DNA of 10,502 nucleotides from an uncultured Clostridia bacterium (GCA_947623615.1 CANQHH010000030.1:1-10502), one strand, 5' to 3'. Shown: positions 1 through 6,038, counted from the first letter of the stretch. Translations and numbers: made by a program. Notes: generated from the sequence alone by a model not told the origin.

Positions 1-438
1 GATGAAAAAAGGTTTTACCAAAGAAACTTAACACGAAAAGGAAATTATTCACTAAATCAAACAGCTAAAAAAGCAGGTGTAAAAAATTTTGATAAATTTC
101 ACAATAGCGGATATAAAGGTTTATATAATGGTGAAACAGCTGATGACATTGCAAAAAGAAAAGGATTAAGATATAGAGAAGATATTTTAGATAATATGGG
201 TAGTGATGAACTTATTGCGAATTTATTTAGAATTTCTCAAACAGAACAAAAATTAAAAAAAGATAATATACAAACTGAAAAAGAAGCCAATAAAACTCAT
301 TACAATATTGGCAAAAATATAAGAGAAGTAATTGCAAAAAATGGAGGAACTATGCCAGAAGAATTACCTACACCTGAAAAGAGTTTGAAGCAGTTAGAAA
401 AAGAAAACAATAAAGATCTAAAAAATAATCAAAAATAA
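1..438 (+). CDS. dinD: DinD-type DNA-damage-inducible protein, C-terminal part
   Basis: The reading frame is open from the first base to the TAA at 436-438, so this is the last 145 residues of a longer protein that starts outside the window. The C-terminal half carries stretches I recognise from the DinD family: an LFRISQTEQKL block, a THYNIGKNIRE block and NGGTMPEELPTPEKSLKQLE close to the end. In E. coli dinD is an SOS-regulated gene, and the protein has been linked to modulation of RecA filaments. Firmicute homologues usually carry a BRO/KilA-like N-terminal domain, which is not visible here. The family also occurs on phages and islands, which fits the accessory look of the next 3 kb. The LexA box, if there is one, would lie upstream of the window. 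The family call rests on recalled motifs, not on a search. Confidence 0.8.
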   Translation, partial: DEKRFYQRNLTRKGNYSLNQTAKKAGVKNFDKFHNSGYKGLYNGETADDIAKRKGLRYREDILDNMGSDELIANLFRISQTEQKLKKDNIQTEKEANKTHYNIGKNIREVIAKNGGTMPEELPTPEKSLKQLEKENNKDLKNNQK

Positions 439-478
439 TTAATATATTGTATAGGTTGTAGATATCTACGTTAATGTT

Positions 479-503
479 AAAAAAATTAGCATATAGCTAA
501 TTT
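479..503 (-). terminator. Rho-independent terminator of the minus-strand membrane protein gene
   Basis: A perfect 8-bp inverted repeat (AAATTAGC at 483-490, GCTAATTT at 496-503) encloses a 5-base loop. Read on the minus strand, the hairpin is followed by a run of seven Ts (complement of 479-485, partly inside the stem). On the plus strand the hairpin is followed by GGTG rather than Ts. It therefore fits best as the terminator of the minus-strand gene that ends at 562. It may also limit read-through from the dinD side. Confidence 0.6.
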
Positions 504-561
504 GGTGTATAGAATTTAAAGAGTCGCATTATTCATTTTCTTTTTTGCCTCTAAAAAATTT

Positions 562-885
562 TTATAGATATTTAGATTCATTAACTTTTTTTATGTGTTT
601 AAAAATTATAAAAATTATAATATTTATAATTAAACATATAAAAAATTCTAAAGATTTATGTGGTAAATTTAATTTGAAGATTTTCATAATAACTGCTAAT
701 ATTAATCCAATAATACAAAATACAAGTAAGTTACTATATTTAAAGTCCTGTTTTGTGCAAGCTTTTAATATTATTTTTGCTAGACCAACTGATGCAATAG
801 TAAATATCATAAGAAATAAATATCCATTTATTCCGAATTTCAAATATGAGTCCAAAGAAAAGTCCGATATTGTGTATTCTATCAA
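562..885 (-). CDS. Small three-span membrane protein, unknown function, disturbed 5' end
   Basis: From a TTG at 885-883 the frame gives 107 residues with three hydrophobic spans at about 20-40, 50-70 and 79-97 and a lysine-rich end, as in a small integral membrane protein. I do not recognise the family. This strand is preferred over the overlapping plus-strand frame because it has a strong ribosome binding site (AAAGGAGA, complement of 932-939) and a terminator at 479-503. However, the ATG served by that site (920-918) is in another frame and stops after 12 codons with a TGA at 884-882, overlapping the TTG. The membrane-protein frame itself stays open upstream to about 946 and reads plausibly (NQTPEEVFLIEY). 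Either the true start was lost to a one-base frameshift, making this a recent pseudogene or a sequence error, or translation is coupled from the 12-codon leader through the TTGA overlap. Confidence 0.5.
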   Translation of the reverse strand: MIEYTISDFSLDSYLKFGINGYLFLMIFTIASVGLAKIILKACTKQDFKYSNLLVFCIIGLILAVIMKIFKLNLPHKSLEFFICLIINIIIFIIFKHIKKVNESKYL

Positions 886-931
886 AAAGACTTCTTCCGG
901 TGTCTGATTCCGTTTTCCATTATAATTATAT

Positions 932-939
932 CTCCTTTC
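932..939 (-). promoter_or_regulatory. Strong ribosome binding site (AAAGGAGA) for the minus-strand gene
   Basis: The complement of 932-939 reads AAAGGAGA, 11 bases before an ATG at 920-918. That ATG opens only a 12-codon frame, MENGIRHRKKSF, which ends where the membrane protein's TTG begins. The mismatch between a strong site and a very short frame is the main evidence that the gene start is broken or coupled. Confidence 0.55.
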
Positions 940-1035
940 AAAATATTAATAATATTATTTAAATTTAGTTTACTATATTATTTATTCAAAATCAATATTA
1001 ATTTTGTTATTACCATGTTACTATGTAAGTTATTA

Positions 1036-1064
1036 TTGTAAAAAAATTACTTTTGAATTATAAT
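1036..1064 (+). promoter_or_regulatory. Sigma-A-type promoter upstream of the HD-domain gene pair
   Basis: TTGTAA at 1036-1041 and a consensus TATAAT at 1059-1064 are separated by exactly 17 bases. Transcription would start near 1071, giving a leader of about 200 bases before the first candidate gene at 1278. The long leader includes the possible gene remnant at 1121-1210. Confidence 0.55.
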
Positions 1065-1277
1065 ATGAATTAAATATATGTGTTAAAATTGAAAACAAAC
1101 GGAAAGTAAAAAAATCTAAAAAACAATGGAAAGTGAAGAAATAAAACAATAATTAATAGATATACAAGCAGAAAATTATTGAGGTGACGGGAAATTAAAT
1201 ATTGTGATTTAGAAATAATACTTTCATTTTTTAAAGTGTTTTTTGACTATCAAAATTACCATAATAATGGATAAGTA

Positions 1278-1499
1278 GTGTATAGTAAAAAAGCAGTAAG
1301 CATAAGCTATACATATGATAAAAATTGGATAAAAAATAACTTTAATAAAGGAGAGGTGGATTTAGTCAATAATCAAATACTAGAAAATAGAAAGAGTACT
1401 ACCAATAGCATAAAAAAACAAGCTAAGTTTATATTTTCGTTTATTGCTTTAGGTTGGTTGCTATTATTTATAGCTTTTGGTCTATTGTATTATATCTAA
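1278..1499 (+). CDS. Small membrane-anchored protein, unknown function, start uncertain
   Basis: A 73-codon frame from GTG at 1278 encodes a polar N-terminal part and one hydrophobic span near the C-terminus (about residues 50-72), so it is probably a tail-anchored or single-span membrane protein. I do not recognise the family. The GTG has an in-frame stop just upstream and no ribosome binding site. A much better site, AAAGGAGAGG, lies inside the frame at 1347-1356, but the nearest start codon, a GTG at 1356, overlaps its end. A shorter protein of about 48 residues is therefore possible but not clean. The stop lies 14 bases before the HD-domain gene, so the two are probably co-transcribed. 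Confidence 0.4.
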   Translation: MYSKKAVSISYTYDKNWIKNNFNKGEVDLVNNQILENRKSTTNSIKKQAKFIFSFIALGWLLLFIAFGLLYYI

Positions 1500-1513
1500 T
1501 ATAGATAAGGGGC

Positions 1514-2095
1514 GTGATTGTTATTGATATTATAAAAGAAGTAGAAAAGTATGTAGAAAAACAGATTGAAATATACAAAAATAATGCTGATGATCACTAC
1601 GATTTTTGGAATGAACATATAAAATATGTATATGTAGAAAGTCAAAAATTAGCAGAACAATATGGTGCTGATATGGAAATAGTTAAATTAGGAGCTTTAT
1701 TACATGATATAGCTCTAATTTGTAAGGTAGGCGATAGAGAAGATCATCATATAAATGGGAAGATATTAGCAGAAGAAATATTAAGAAAATATGATTATCC
1801 AAGAGAAAAAATGAATAGAGTGTTAAGTTGTGTATATAATCATAGAAGTAGCAAAAATGCAACAAATATTGAAGACTTATGTGTTGCAGATGCTGATATT
1901 ATTGCTCATTTTGATAATATTCCGATGTTATTTAATTCTGCATACAACAGAAACAATATTAATCTTAATGAAGTAAGAAGTTGGTTAAAAGCAGGATTTG
2001 AAAAAGATTTTAATGATTTAAGCGATAGAACTAAAGAAAGTTTTAATGACCAATACAAATTGATTTGTAAGATTGTTTTAGGAGAGGATATATAA
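1514..2095 (+). CDS. HD-domain protein, probable metal-dependent phosphohydrolase
   Basis: The 193-residue protein shows the HD-superfamily layout: a leading His at 35, the paired His64-Asp65 in ALLHDI, His78 and His79, His110 in the YNH block and Asp126 and Asp128 in VADADII. In this superfamily these residues bind one or two metal ions and hydrolyse phosphoesters such as nucleotides. The spacing resembles the stand-alone HD enzymes annotated only as HD-domain protein. There is no extra sensor or GGDEF-like domain, so the substrate cannot be named. It appears soluble, with no signal peptide or membrane span. The start is a GTG very close behind an AAGGGG stretch (1507-1512), which is tighter than ideal, and no ATG is available in frame nearby. 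Base composition is strongly AT-rich like the core genes. It lies 14 bases after the small membrane protein. Confidence 0.8.
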   Translation: MIVIDIIKEVEKYVEKQIEIYKNNADDHYDFWNEHIKYVYVESQKLAEQYGADMEIVKLGALLHDIALICKVGDREDHHINGKILAEEILRKYDYPREKMNRVLSCVYNHRSSKNATNIEDLCVADADIIAHFDNIPMLFNSAYNRNNINLNEVRSWLKAGFEKDFNDLSDRTKESFNDQYKLICKIVLGEDI

Positions 2096-2132
2096 TTGAT
2101 TTAAACAAAAATACCATACTAAGAAAACATAT

Positions 2133-2161
2133 TTGAAATTTTATGTGAAATATGATAATAT
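2133..2161 (+). promoter_or_regulatory. Sigma-A-type promoter for the cysteine-rich protein
   Basis: TTGAAA at 2133-2138 and TAATAT at 2156-2161 are 17 bases apart. The predicted transcript begins near 2168, downstream of the ATG at 2152, which supports the internal ATG at 2251 as the real start of the next gene. Confidence 0.45.
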
Positions 2162-2250
2162 TATTATATGGTTTTGGGTACAAAATGTACTATTTTGCAA
2201 AATATCATGGATACTTTCCGTGGTATGAAGAGAAGATAAGGAGAAATATT

Positions 2251-2721
2251 ATGAAGCGGACAATTGTAATTGAATGTGAGACTTGCAATGGAACAGGACT
2301 GCATAGAGAATGCGGTGGAGCAGCTGTTGTGTGTGGAAGCTGTAAAGGAACAGGTAAGACCGAATTTACGTATAACGAATTTGAAGGACGTAAAGAGATG
2401 GAAGGAATTACTAGAGTGTTTCCTAACTGTGCGGGCGATAAGAATTATTACTATTTCCACATAGACAAAGATTATGTAATTGGCGAGGGTGAGGTTTTGC
2501 ACTTTTCAAAATATGGATGTTCATATAGCGAATGGAAAGATGGTGTTGAACCTACACCTATGGAAGAAATGTATTGCCCAGCTGAATACATTCTTGAAGA
2601 TAAAACTGATGTCGAAAATGCACCATGCAGTTTTTGCAAAGATGGGGCAAGTAGCGATGGATGTAAATTCTATTGGGAAATGTCGAAGTGTTGGGACGAA
2701 TGGCATAAAAGAAATGTTTAA
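2251..2721 (+). CDS. Cysteine-rich zinc-finger-like protein with two CxxCxGxG motifs
   Basis: The frame is open from 2152, but the ATG at 2251 is preferred: it follows AAGGAGA at a good distance and lies downstream of the predicted promoter, giving 156 residues. Near the N-terminus are two copies of the DnaJ-type metal-binding motif, CETCNGTG (9-16) and CGSCKGTG (28-35), with another Cys at 21. Further cysteines occur in FPNCAG, YGCSYS, YCPAEY, CSFC, DGCKF and KCWDEW. Such clusters usually bind structural zinc. There is no J-domain, so it is not a DnaJ co-chaperone. I do not recognise the family beyond the motif. GC content is about 40%, reaching about 60% over 2311-2340, against about 25-30% in neighbouring genes, which suggests acquisition by transfer. 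It sits alone between its own promoter and a repeat array. Confidence 0.65.
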   Translation: MKRTIVIECETCNGTGLHRECGGAAVVCGSCKGTGKTEFTYNEFEGRKEMEGITRVFPNCAGDKNYYYFHIDKDYVIGEGEVLHFSKYGCSYSEWKDGVEPTPMEEMYCPAEYILEDKTDVENAPCSFCKDGASSDGCKFYWEMSKCWDEWHKRNV

Positions 2722-2731
2722 ACTTATCTGA

Positions 2732-2950
2732 AATAAGAAAAGTGGCTTCGCCCAATGTGCAAAATTGCTTCGCAATTATTGCACGGCCCAAAGTAACTTA
2801 ACCTTGTTGTATAGGAAAAATCTTCGATTTTTCCTATACAATAAGAAAAGTGGCTTCGTCCAATGTGCAAAATTGCTTTGCAATTATTGCACGGCTCAAG
2901 GAAACTTAGGCCTTGTTGAATAGGAAAAATCTTCGATTTTTCCTATTCAA
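2732..2950. repeat. Tandem pair of ~108-bp palindrome-bearing repeats
   Basis: Two adjacent copies, 2732-2839 and 2840-2950, are nearly identical over their whole length, starting AATAAGAAAAGTGGCTTCG. Each holds two hairpins: a shorter one at 2757-2784 and 2865-2892 (GTGCAA and AATTGC arms with one bulged A), and a perfect 16-bp one at 2807-2841 and 2916-2950. Loops are three bases, TTC in three cases and TTT in one. The long stems differ at one position on each arm: TTGTAT/ATACAA in copy 1 against TTGAAT/ATTCAA in copy 2, so pairing is kept. The array is entirely intergenic, begins 11 bases after the cysteine-rich gene and ends just before a terminator. It could be a REP-like or MITE-like element, or a structured RNA tail. 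Confidence 0.85.
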
Positions 2951-2966
2951 TAAAAAATGATTTTTT

Positions 2967-2984
2967 CCCCGGAAGGGGTTTTTT
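2967..2984 (+). terminator. Rho-independent terminator after the repeat array
   Basis: CCCC (2967-2970), a GGAA loop and GGGG (2975-2978) form a short but GC-only hairpin followed directly by six Ts. An A-run at 2953-2958 could pair with the T-run if the U-stretch between is bulged out. It would end transcripts of the cysteine-rich gene that read through the repeats. Confidence 0.65.
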
Positions 2985-3035
2985 CTTATGTATGAGATTA
3001 CCTGCATACTTTTATTTGTAAAAAAGATATACGCA

Positions 3036-3065
3036 TTGACTTTAATTTATTGGTTATGATATTAT
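3036..3065 (+). promoter_or_regulatory. Sigma-A-type promoter for the small ORF and metK
   Basis: TTGACT at 3036-3041 and TATTAT at 3060-3065 are 18 bases apart. Transcription would begin near 3072, leaving a leader of under 30 bases before the ATG at 3099. That is too short for a SAM riboswitch. Confidence 0.6.
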
Positions 3066-3098
3066 AAATGCAGTTATAAAAGAAAGGAGTGCGGATAT

Positions 3099-3404
3099 AT
3101 GAATTTTGAGGAAAGAATGGAAAAATTAGTAGAGCAGGGAGGATATTCAGATAAAGAATTTTTAAAAAATAGAATTGAAAAAATTATAGAAGCAAATCAA
3201 GATGAATGGAATAATGTTATTTTAAAAAGAACAGATGAGCAAATAGAGTCATATTGGGCAAATAAAAAACAAGCAAGTATAAATTTAACTAGAGAGATGG
3301 GAAAAGATTTTAGGTTTGCAGGTGTAGAGGCTGATTTAGAAAAGTTAGCATATGATATATATGCAAAAAAAACAAATAATAGTGAGGAAGTAGTTCATGA
3401 GTAA
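3099..3404 (+). CDS. Small helical protein of unknown function upstream of metK
   Basis: The 101-residue protein starts at an ATG with a strong AAAGGAG site (3083-3089) at normal spacing. It is charged, contains no membrane span or signal peptide, and its composition suggests a mostly alpha-helical soluble protein. I do not recognise a family and see no catalytic motif. It shares the promoter at 3036-3065 with metK, whose ATG follows 36 bases later, and no terminator lies between them, so the two are very likely co-transcribed. Base use matches the core genes, arguing for a resident gene rather than a recent arrival. Its stop overlaps the ATG of a possible 15-codon frame (ATGAGTAA). Confidence 0.75.
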   Translation: MNFEERMEKLVEQGGYSDKEFLKNRIEKIIEANQDEWNNVILKRTDEQIESYWANKKQASINLTREMGKDFRFAGVEADLEKLAYDIYAKKTNNSEEVVHE

Positions 3405-3444
3405 CTATAAAAATAAAAAATATAAACGAGGAATTTTGATATGA
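3397..3444 (+). CDS. Possible 15-codon coupling ORF between the small protein gene and metK
   Basis: An ATG at 3397 preceded by GAGGAAG (about 3384-3390) opens a frame encoding the basic peptide MSNYKNKKYKRGILI. Its start overlaps the stop of the upstream gene, and its TGA at 3442-3444 overlaps the metK ATG at 3441. This chain of overlaps is what a translational-coupling ORF looks like. It could equally be chance in AT-rich DNA, since metK has its own CGAGGAA site inside this frame. Confidence 0.25.
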   Translation: MSNYKNKKYKRGILI

Positions 3445-4592
3445 GAAGATTATTTACATCGGAAAGTGTAACGGAAGGACATCCGGATAAGTTATGTGAT
3501 TATATATCAGATAGCATTTTAGATTATTATTTAAGTAAAGATAAAAATGCAAGAGTAGCGTGTGAAACAGTTGCAGGAAAAGGTATAATATTTATAACAG
3601 GAGAAATTACATCTACAGTACCTAAAGATAATAATAGTATTGAAAAAATTGTAAGAGAAGCGATAAAAGAAATTGGTTATGATAATGCTGAAACAGGTAT
3701 AGACTATAAATCATGTAAAGTAGAAATTATGCTATCAGAACAATCTCCAGATATTGCATTAGGAGTAGATAAATCATGGGAAAGTAAGAATGAAGAAAAA
3801 CAGGTAACAGAAGGTGCGGGAGATCAAGGTATGATGTTTGGGTTTGCATGTAATGAAACTAAGGAATTAATGCCATTGCCTATATCTTTAGCACATAAAT
3901 TAGCAAAAAGATTATCAGAAGTAAGGAAAAAAGATGAAATAAAATATTTAGGACCAGATGGAAAAGTACAAGTTACAGTAGAGTACGAAGATGATAAACC
4001 TTTAAGAATAGATACTGTAGTTGTTTCAACACAGCATAAAGATGGCGTAGAAATGGATAAACTAAGGGAAGATATAAAAGAGAAAGTTATAAATAAAGTG
4101 ATACCTAAAGAATTATTAGATGACAATACTAAGTATTTTATAAATCCAACAGGCAGATTTATAATTGGAGGGCCATTAGGAGATAGTGGCTTAACTGGTA
4201 GAAAAATAATTGTTGATACTTATGGTGGATACAGTAAACATGGAGGAGGAGCTTTTTCAGGTAAAGATCCAACAAAAGTAGATAGATCAGCTTCATATAT
4301 GGCTAGATTTATTGCAAAAAATATAGTGGCAAATAAATTGGCTCAAAAGTGTGAGATACAAATTTCGTACGCGATAGGTGTTGCAAAGCCTGTATCTGTA
4401 TATATAAATACATTTGGAACATCTACTATACCAGAAGAAGAGATAATCCAAAAAATATTGGATAAATTTGATTTAACTCCTAGAGGAATTATAGATTATT
4501 TAGATTTACAAAACCCAATATATAAAAAAACAACCAATTATGGTCATTTTGGTAAAGAAGAATTGAGTTGGGAAAAAATTGTTAAAATTTAA
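3441..4592 (+). CDS. metK: S-adenosylmethionine synthetase (methionine adenosyltransferase)
   Basis: MetK makes S-adenosylmethionine from methionine and ATP, releasing phosphate and diphosphate; it is cytosolic, usually a homotetramer, and supplies the main methyl donor of the cell. The 383-residue length is normal for bacteria. Signatures are in place: GHPDK at 13-17 in the N-terminal domain, the ATP-binding block GAGDQGMMFGFA at 125-136, and the phosphate-binding block GGGAFSGKD at 268-276 followed by KVDRSASYMAR. The ATG is preceded by CGAGGAA (3427-3433) and the first residues align with the usual RRLFTSESVTEGHPDK start. It is the second main gene of a unit with the small helical protein and ends in a terminator shared with convergent tyrS. 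No riboswitch lies upstream, so control by SAM, if any, is not visible here. I see no truncation or lost motif. Confidence 0.97.
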   Translation: MRRLFTSESVTEGHPDKLCDYISDSILDYYLSKDKNARVACETVAGKGIIFITGEITSTVPKDNNSIEKIVREAIKEIGYDNAETGIDYKSCKVEIMLSEQSPDIALGVDKSWESKNEEKQVTEGAGDQGMMFGFACNETKELMPLPISLAHKLAKRLSEVRKKDEIKYLGPDGKVQVTVEYEDDKPLRIDTVVVSTQHKDGVEMDKLREDIKEKVINKVIPKELLDDNTKYFINPTGRFIIGGPLGDSGLTGRKIIVDTYGGYSKHGGGAFSGKDPTKVDRSASYMARFIAKNIVANKLAQKCEIQISYAIGVAKPVSVYINTFGTSTIPEEEIIQKILDKFDLTPRGIIDYLDLQNPIYKKTTNYGHFGKEELSWEKIVKI

Positions 4593-4600
4593 GAAAAGAC

Positions 4601-4624
4601 CCCCATAAGATATAACTTATGGGG
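4601..4624. terminator. Bidirectional terminator between convergent metK and tyrS
   Basis: A 9-bp perfect stem, CCCCATAAG (4601-4609) and CTTATGGGG (4616-4624), surrounds a 6-base loop. On the plus strand it is followed by ATTTTA and on the minus strand by TCTTTTCTT. It lies 8 bases after the metK stop and 27 bases beyond the tyrS stop, so one hairpin can end both transcripts. Confidence 0.8.
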
Positions 4625-4651
4625 ATTTTACATATTATAGCAAAGTCATTT

Positions 4652-5863
4652 TTATTCTATAACCAATTTGTGATATACTTTTTTACCTTTTCTTAAAATT
4701 GCATAACCTTCTTTAAAATCATTAGAGCTAAGAGTATAGTTAGTATCAGCTACTTTGTTATCATTTAAAGAAATACCACCTTGCTCAATTAATGTTCTTG
4801 CTTGTCCTTTAGATGGAGCTAATCCAGCAGAGATTATTGCGTCTACAATAGAAATATTTTCATCAATTTTTGTTGTAGGCATATTATCTAAACTGCCATT
4901 TCCTTCAAATAATGCTTGTGCAGCTTCTTCAGCCTTTTTAGCTTCTTCTTCACCATGAACTAATTTGGTTATTTCAAAAGCTGCAATTTTTTTAGCATCG
5001 TTAATACGTTCATCTTTAACTGCACATAGTTTATCTATTTCATCCATTGGTAGAAATGTAAGTAAAGATAATACTGTTCGTACATCATCATCTGCAACAT
5101 TTCTCCAGTATTGGTAAAATTCGTAAGGAGATGTTTTGGCTGGATCAAGCCATAAAGCTCCTTTTTCTGTTTTGCCCATTTTTTTACCTTCTTTTGTAGT
5201 AAGAAGTCTAAATGTTAGACCATAAGAATCAGAATGTCCGATTCTTCTGATTAAATCAACTCCTCCAAGAATGTTAGACCATTGATCATTTCCACCCATT
5301 TGTAATTTACATCCATATTTATCATGCAAATATAGAAAGTCATAAGATTGCATTAACATATATCCTAATTCAAAAAATGTTAAACCTTTATCCATTCTTT
5401 GTTTATAACATTCAGCTGCAAGCATTTTATTAACTGAAAATAATGAACCGATTTCTCTCATAAAATCTACAAAATGTAAGTCAAGTAGCCAATCTGCATT
5501 ATTTACAATAATTGCTCCATTGTCTCCTTCAAAACTTAGAAATTTTGAAAATTGTTCTTTAAAACATTCAACATTATGGTCAATTTCTTCTCGAGACATC
5601 ATTCGTCTCATATCTGTTTTTCCAGAAGGATCACCAATTGTGGCAGTTCCACCGCCAATAAGAATAATAGGTTTATGTCCAGCTTTTTGCATGTGTGATG
5701 CAACCATCATAGATACAAAATGACCAACATGTAAACTGTCGGCAGTAGGGTCGAAACCAATATAAAATGGTACAGAATCGTTATTTAAAATATCTTTTAA
5801 TTCTTCATGAGTTGTTTGTTCTATATATCCTCTTTTGGTTAATTCATCAAATATATTTACCAT
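4652..5863 (-). CDS. tyrS: Tyrosyl-tRNA synthetase, TyrS type
   Basis: TyrS charges tRNA-Tyr with tyrosine using ATP. From the ATG at 5863 the protein has 403 residues, close to the family norm. Class I motifs are present: HVGH (45-48) as the HIGH signature, GGNDQW (190-195) in the tyrosine pocket, and KKMGKT (227-232) as the KMSKS loop. The C-terminal part carries an S4-type RNA-binding domain (about 335-395, including the GLAPSKGQAR block) that contacts the tRNA. The frame extends to another ATG at 5884, but the lower ATG is chosen because AGGAGTG lies just upstream of it (5869-5875), and because 5884 is only about 5 bases from the predicted transcription start. The gene is transcribed divergently from rpsO. 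The leader of about 26 bases excludes a T-box, which is common for tyrS in Firmicutes. Confidence 0.97.
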   Translation of the reverse strand: MVNIFDELTKRGYIEQTTHEELKDILNNDSVPFYIGFDPTADSLHVGHFVSMMVASHMQKAGHKPIILIGGGTATIGDPSGKTDMRRMMSREEIDHNVECFKEQFSKFLSFEGDNGAIIVNNADWLLDLHFVDFMREIGSLFSVNKMLAAECYKQRMDKGLTFFELGYMLMQSYDFLYLHDKYGCKLQMGGNDQWSNILGGVDLIRRIGHSDSYGLTFRLLTTKEGKKMGKTEKGALWLDPAKTSPYEFYQYWRNVADDDVRTVLSLLTFLPMDEIDKLCAVKDERINDAKKIAAFEITKLVHGEEEAKKAEEAAQALFEGNGSLDNMPTTKIDENISIVDAIISAGLAPSKGQARTLIEQGGISLNDNKVADTNYTLSSNDFKEGYAILRKGKKVYHKLVIE

Positions 5864-5895
5864 AGTATCACTCCTAAACTTCATTTTAGAGTCTT

Positions 5896-5924
5896 ATTTT
5901 ATCATATATTAAAATATTTGTCAT
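5896..5924 (-). promoter_or_regulatory. tyrS promoter (minus strand)
   Basis: On the minus strand ATGACA (complement of 5919-5924) and TAAAAT (complement of 5896-5901) are separated by 17 bases. The start point would be near 5889, with a leader of about 26 bases to the tyrS ATG at 5863. Confidence 0.6.
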
Positions 5925-5942
5925 TAAAATTGTACAAATTAA

Positions 5943-5971
5943 TTGCAATTTAAAAAAATATATGTTAAAAT
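5943..5971 (+). promoter_or_regulatory. rpsO promoter
   Basis: TTGCAA at 5943-5948 and TAAAAT at 5966-5971 lie 17 bases apart. The -35 box is 18 bases from the -35 box of the divergent tyrS promoter, so the two are back to back. The predicted start near 5978 gives rpsO a leader of about 93 bases. Confidence 0.6.
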
Positions 5972-5990
5972 AAGAACTGTAAAAATTACC

Positions 5991-6038
5991 TTATACTTAG
6001 TTAAAGGAAGAATACTCCACTTTATACTCAGTTTAAGG
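5991..6038 (+). promoter_or_regulatory. rpsO leader with an imperfect 17-base direct repeat
   Basis: TTATACTTAGTTAAAGG at 5991-6007 and TTATACTCAGTTTAAGG at 6022-6038 match at 15 of 17 positions and start 31 bases apart, all inside the predicted 5' leader of rpsO. S15 represses its own translation by binding leader RNA in several bacteria, and the leader structures differ widely between groups. The repeat may be part of such a site, but I could not draw one convincing fold by eye. Confidence 0.35.

Larger units (their letters stand above)
908..1277. other. AT-rich intergenic stretch without an intact gene
   Basis: No reading frame here has both a usable start and a reasonable length. The left end carries the ribosome binding site of the minus-strand gene, and the middle holds a good forward promoter at 1036-1064. 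At 1121-1210 a frame starting ATGGAAAGTGAAGAA reads MESEEIKQ, then LIDIQAENY, but is broken by TAA, TGA and TAG codons. This could be the remnant of a decayed gene, though at this AT content the likeness may be chance. Nothing else stood out. Confidence 0.5.

Noticed and set aside
545..907. Plus-strand frame of 120 codons starting at a TTG
   Set aside because: It has no ribosome binding site and lies opposite the minus-strand frame, which has a strong site, hydrophobic spans and its own terminator.
2152..2250. Upstream start at 2152 for the cysteine-rich protein
   Set aside because: The ATG at 2152 lies inside the predicted promoter and has no ribosome binding site, while 2251 has a good one.
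2521..2791. Minus-strand frames opposite the cysteine-rich gene
   Set aside because: They have no ribosome binding site, run into the repeat array and look like shadows of the plus-strand gene.
2732..2950. CRISPR array
   Set aside because: There are only two adjacent copies, each about 108 bases with internal palindromes and no unique spacers.
5864..5884. Upstream tyrS start at 5884
   Set aside because: The seven extra residues are not typical of TyrS, the ATG is almost at the predicted transcript start, and AGGAGTG points to 5863.
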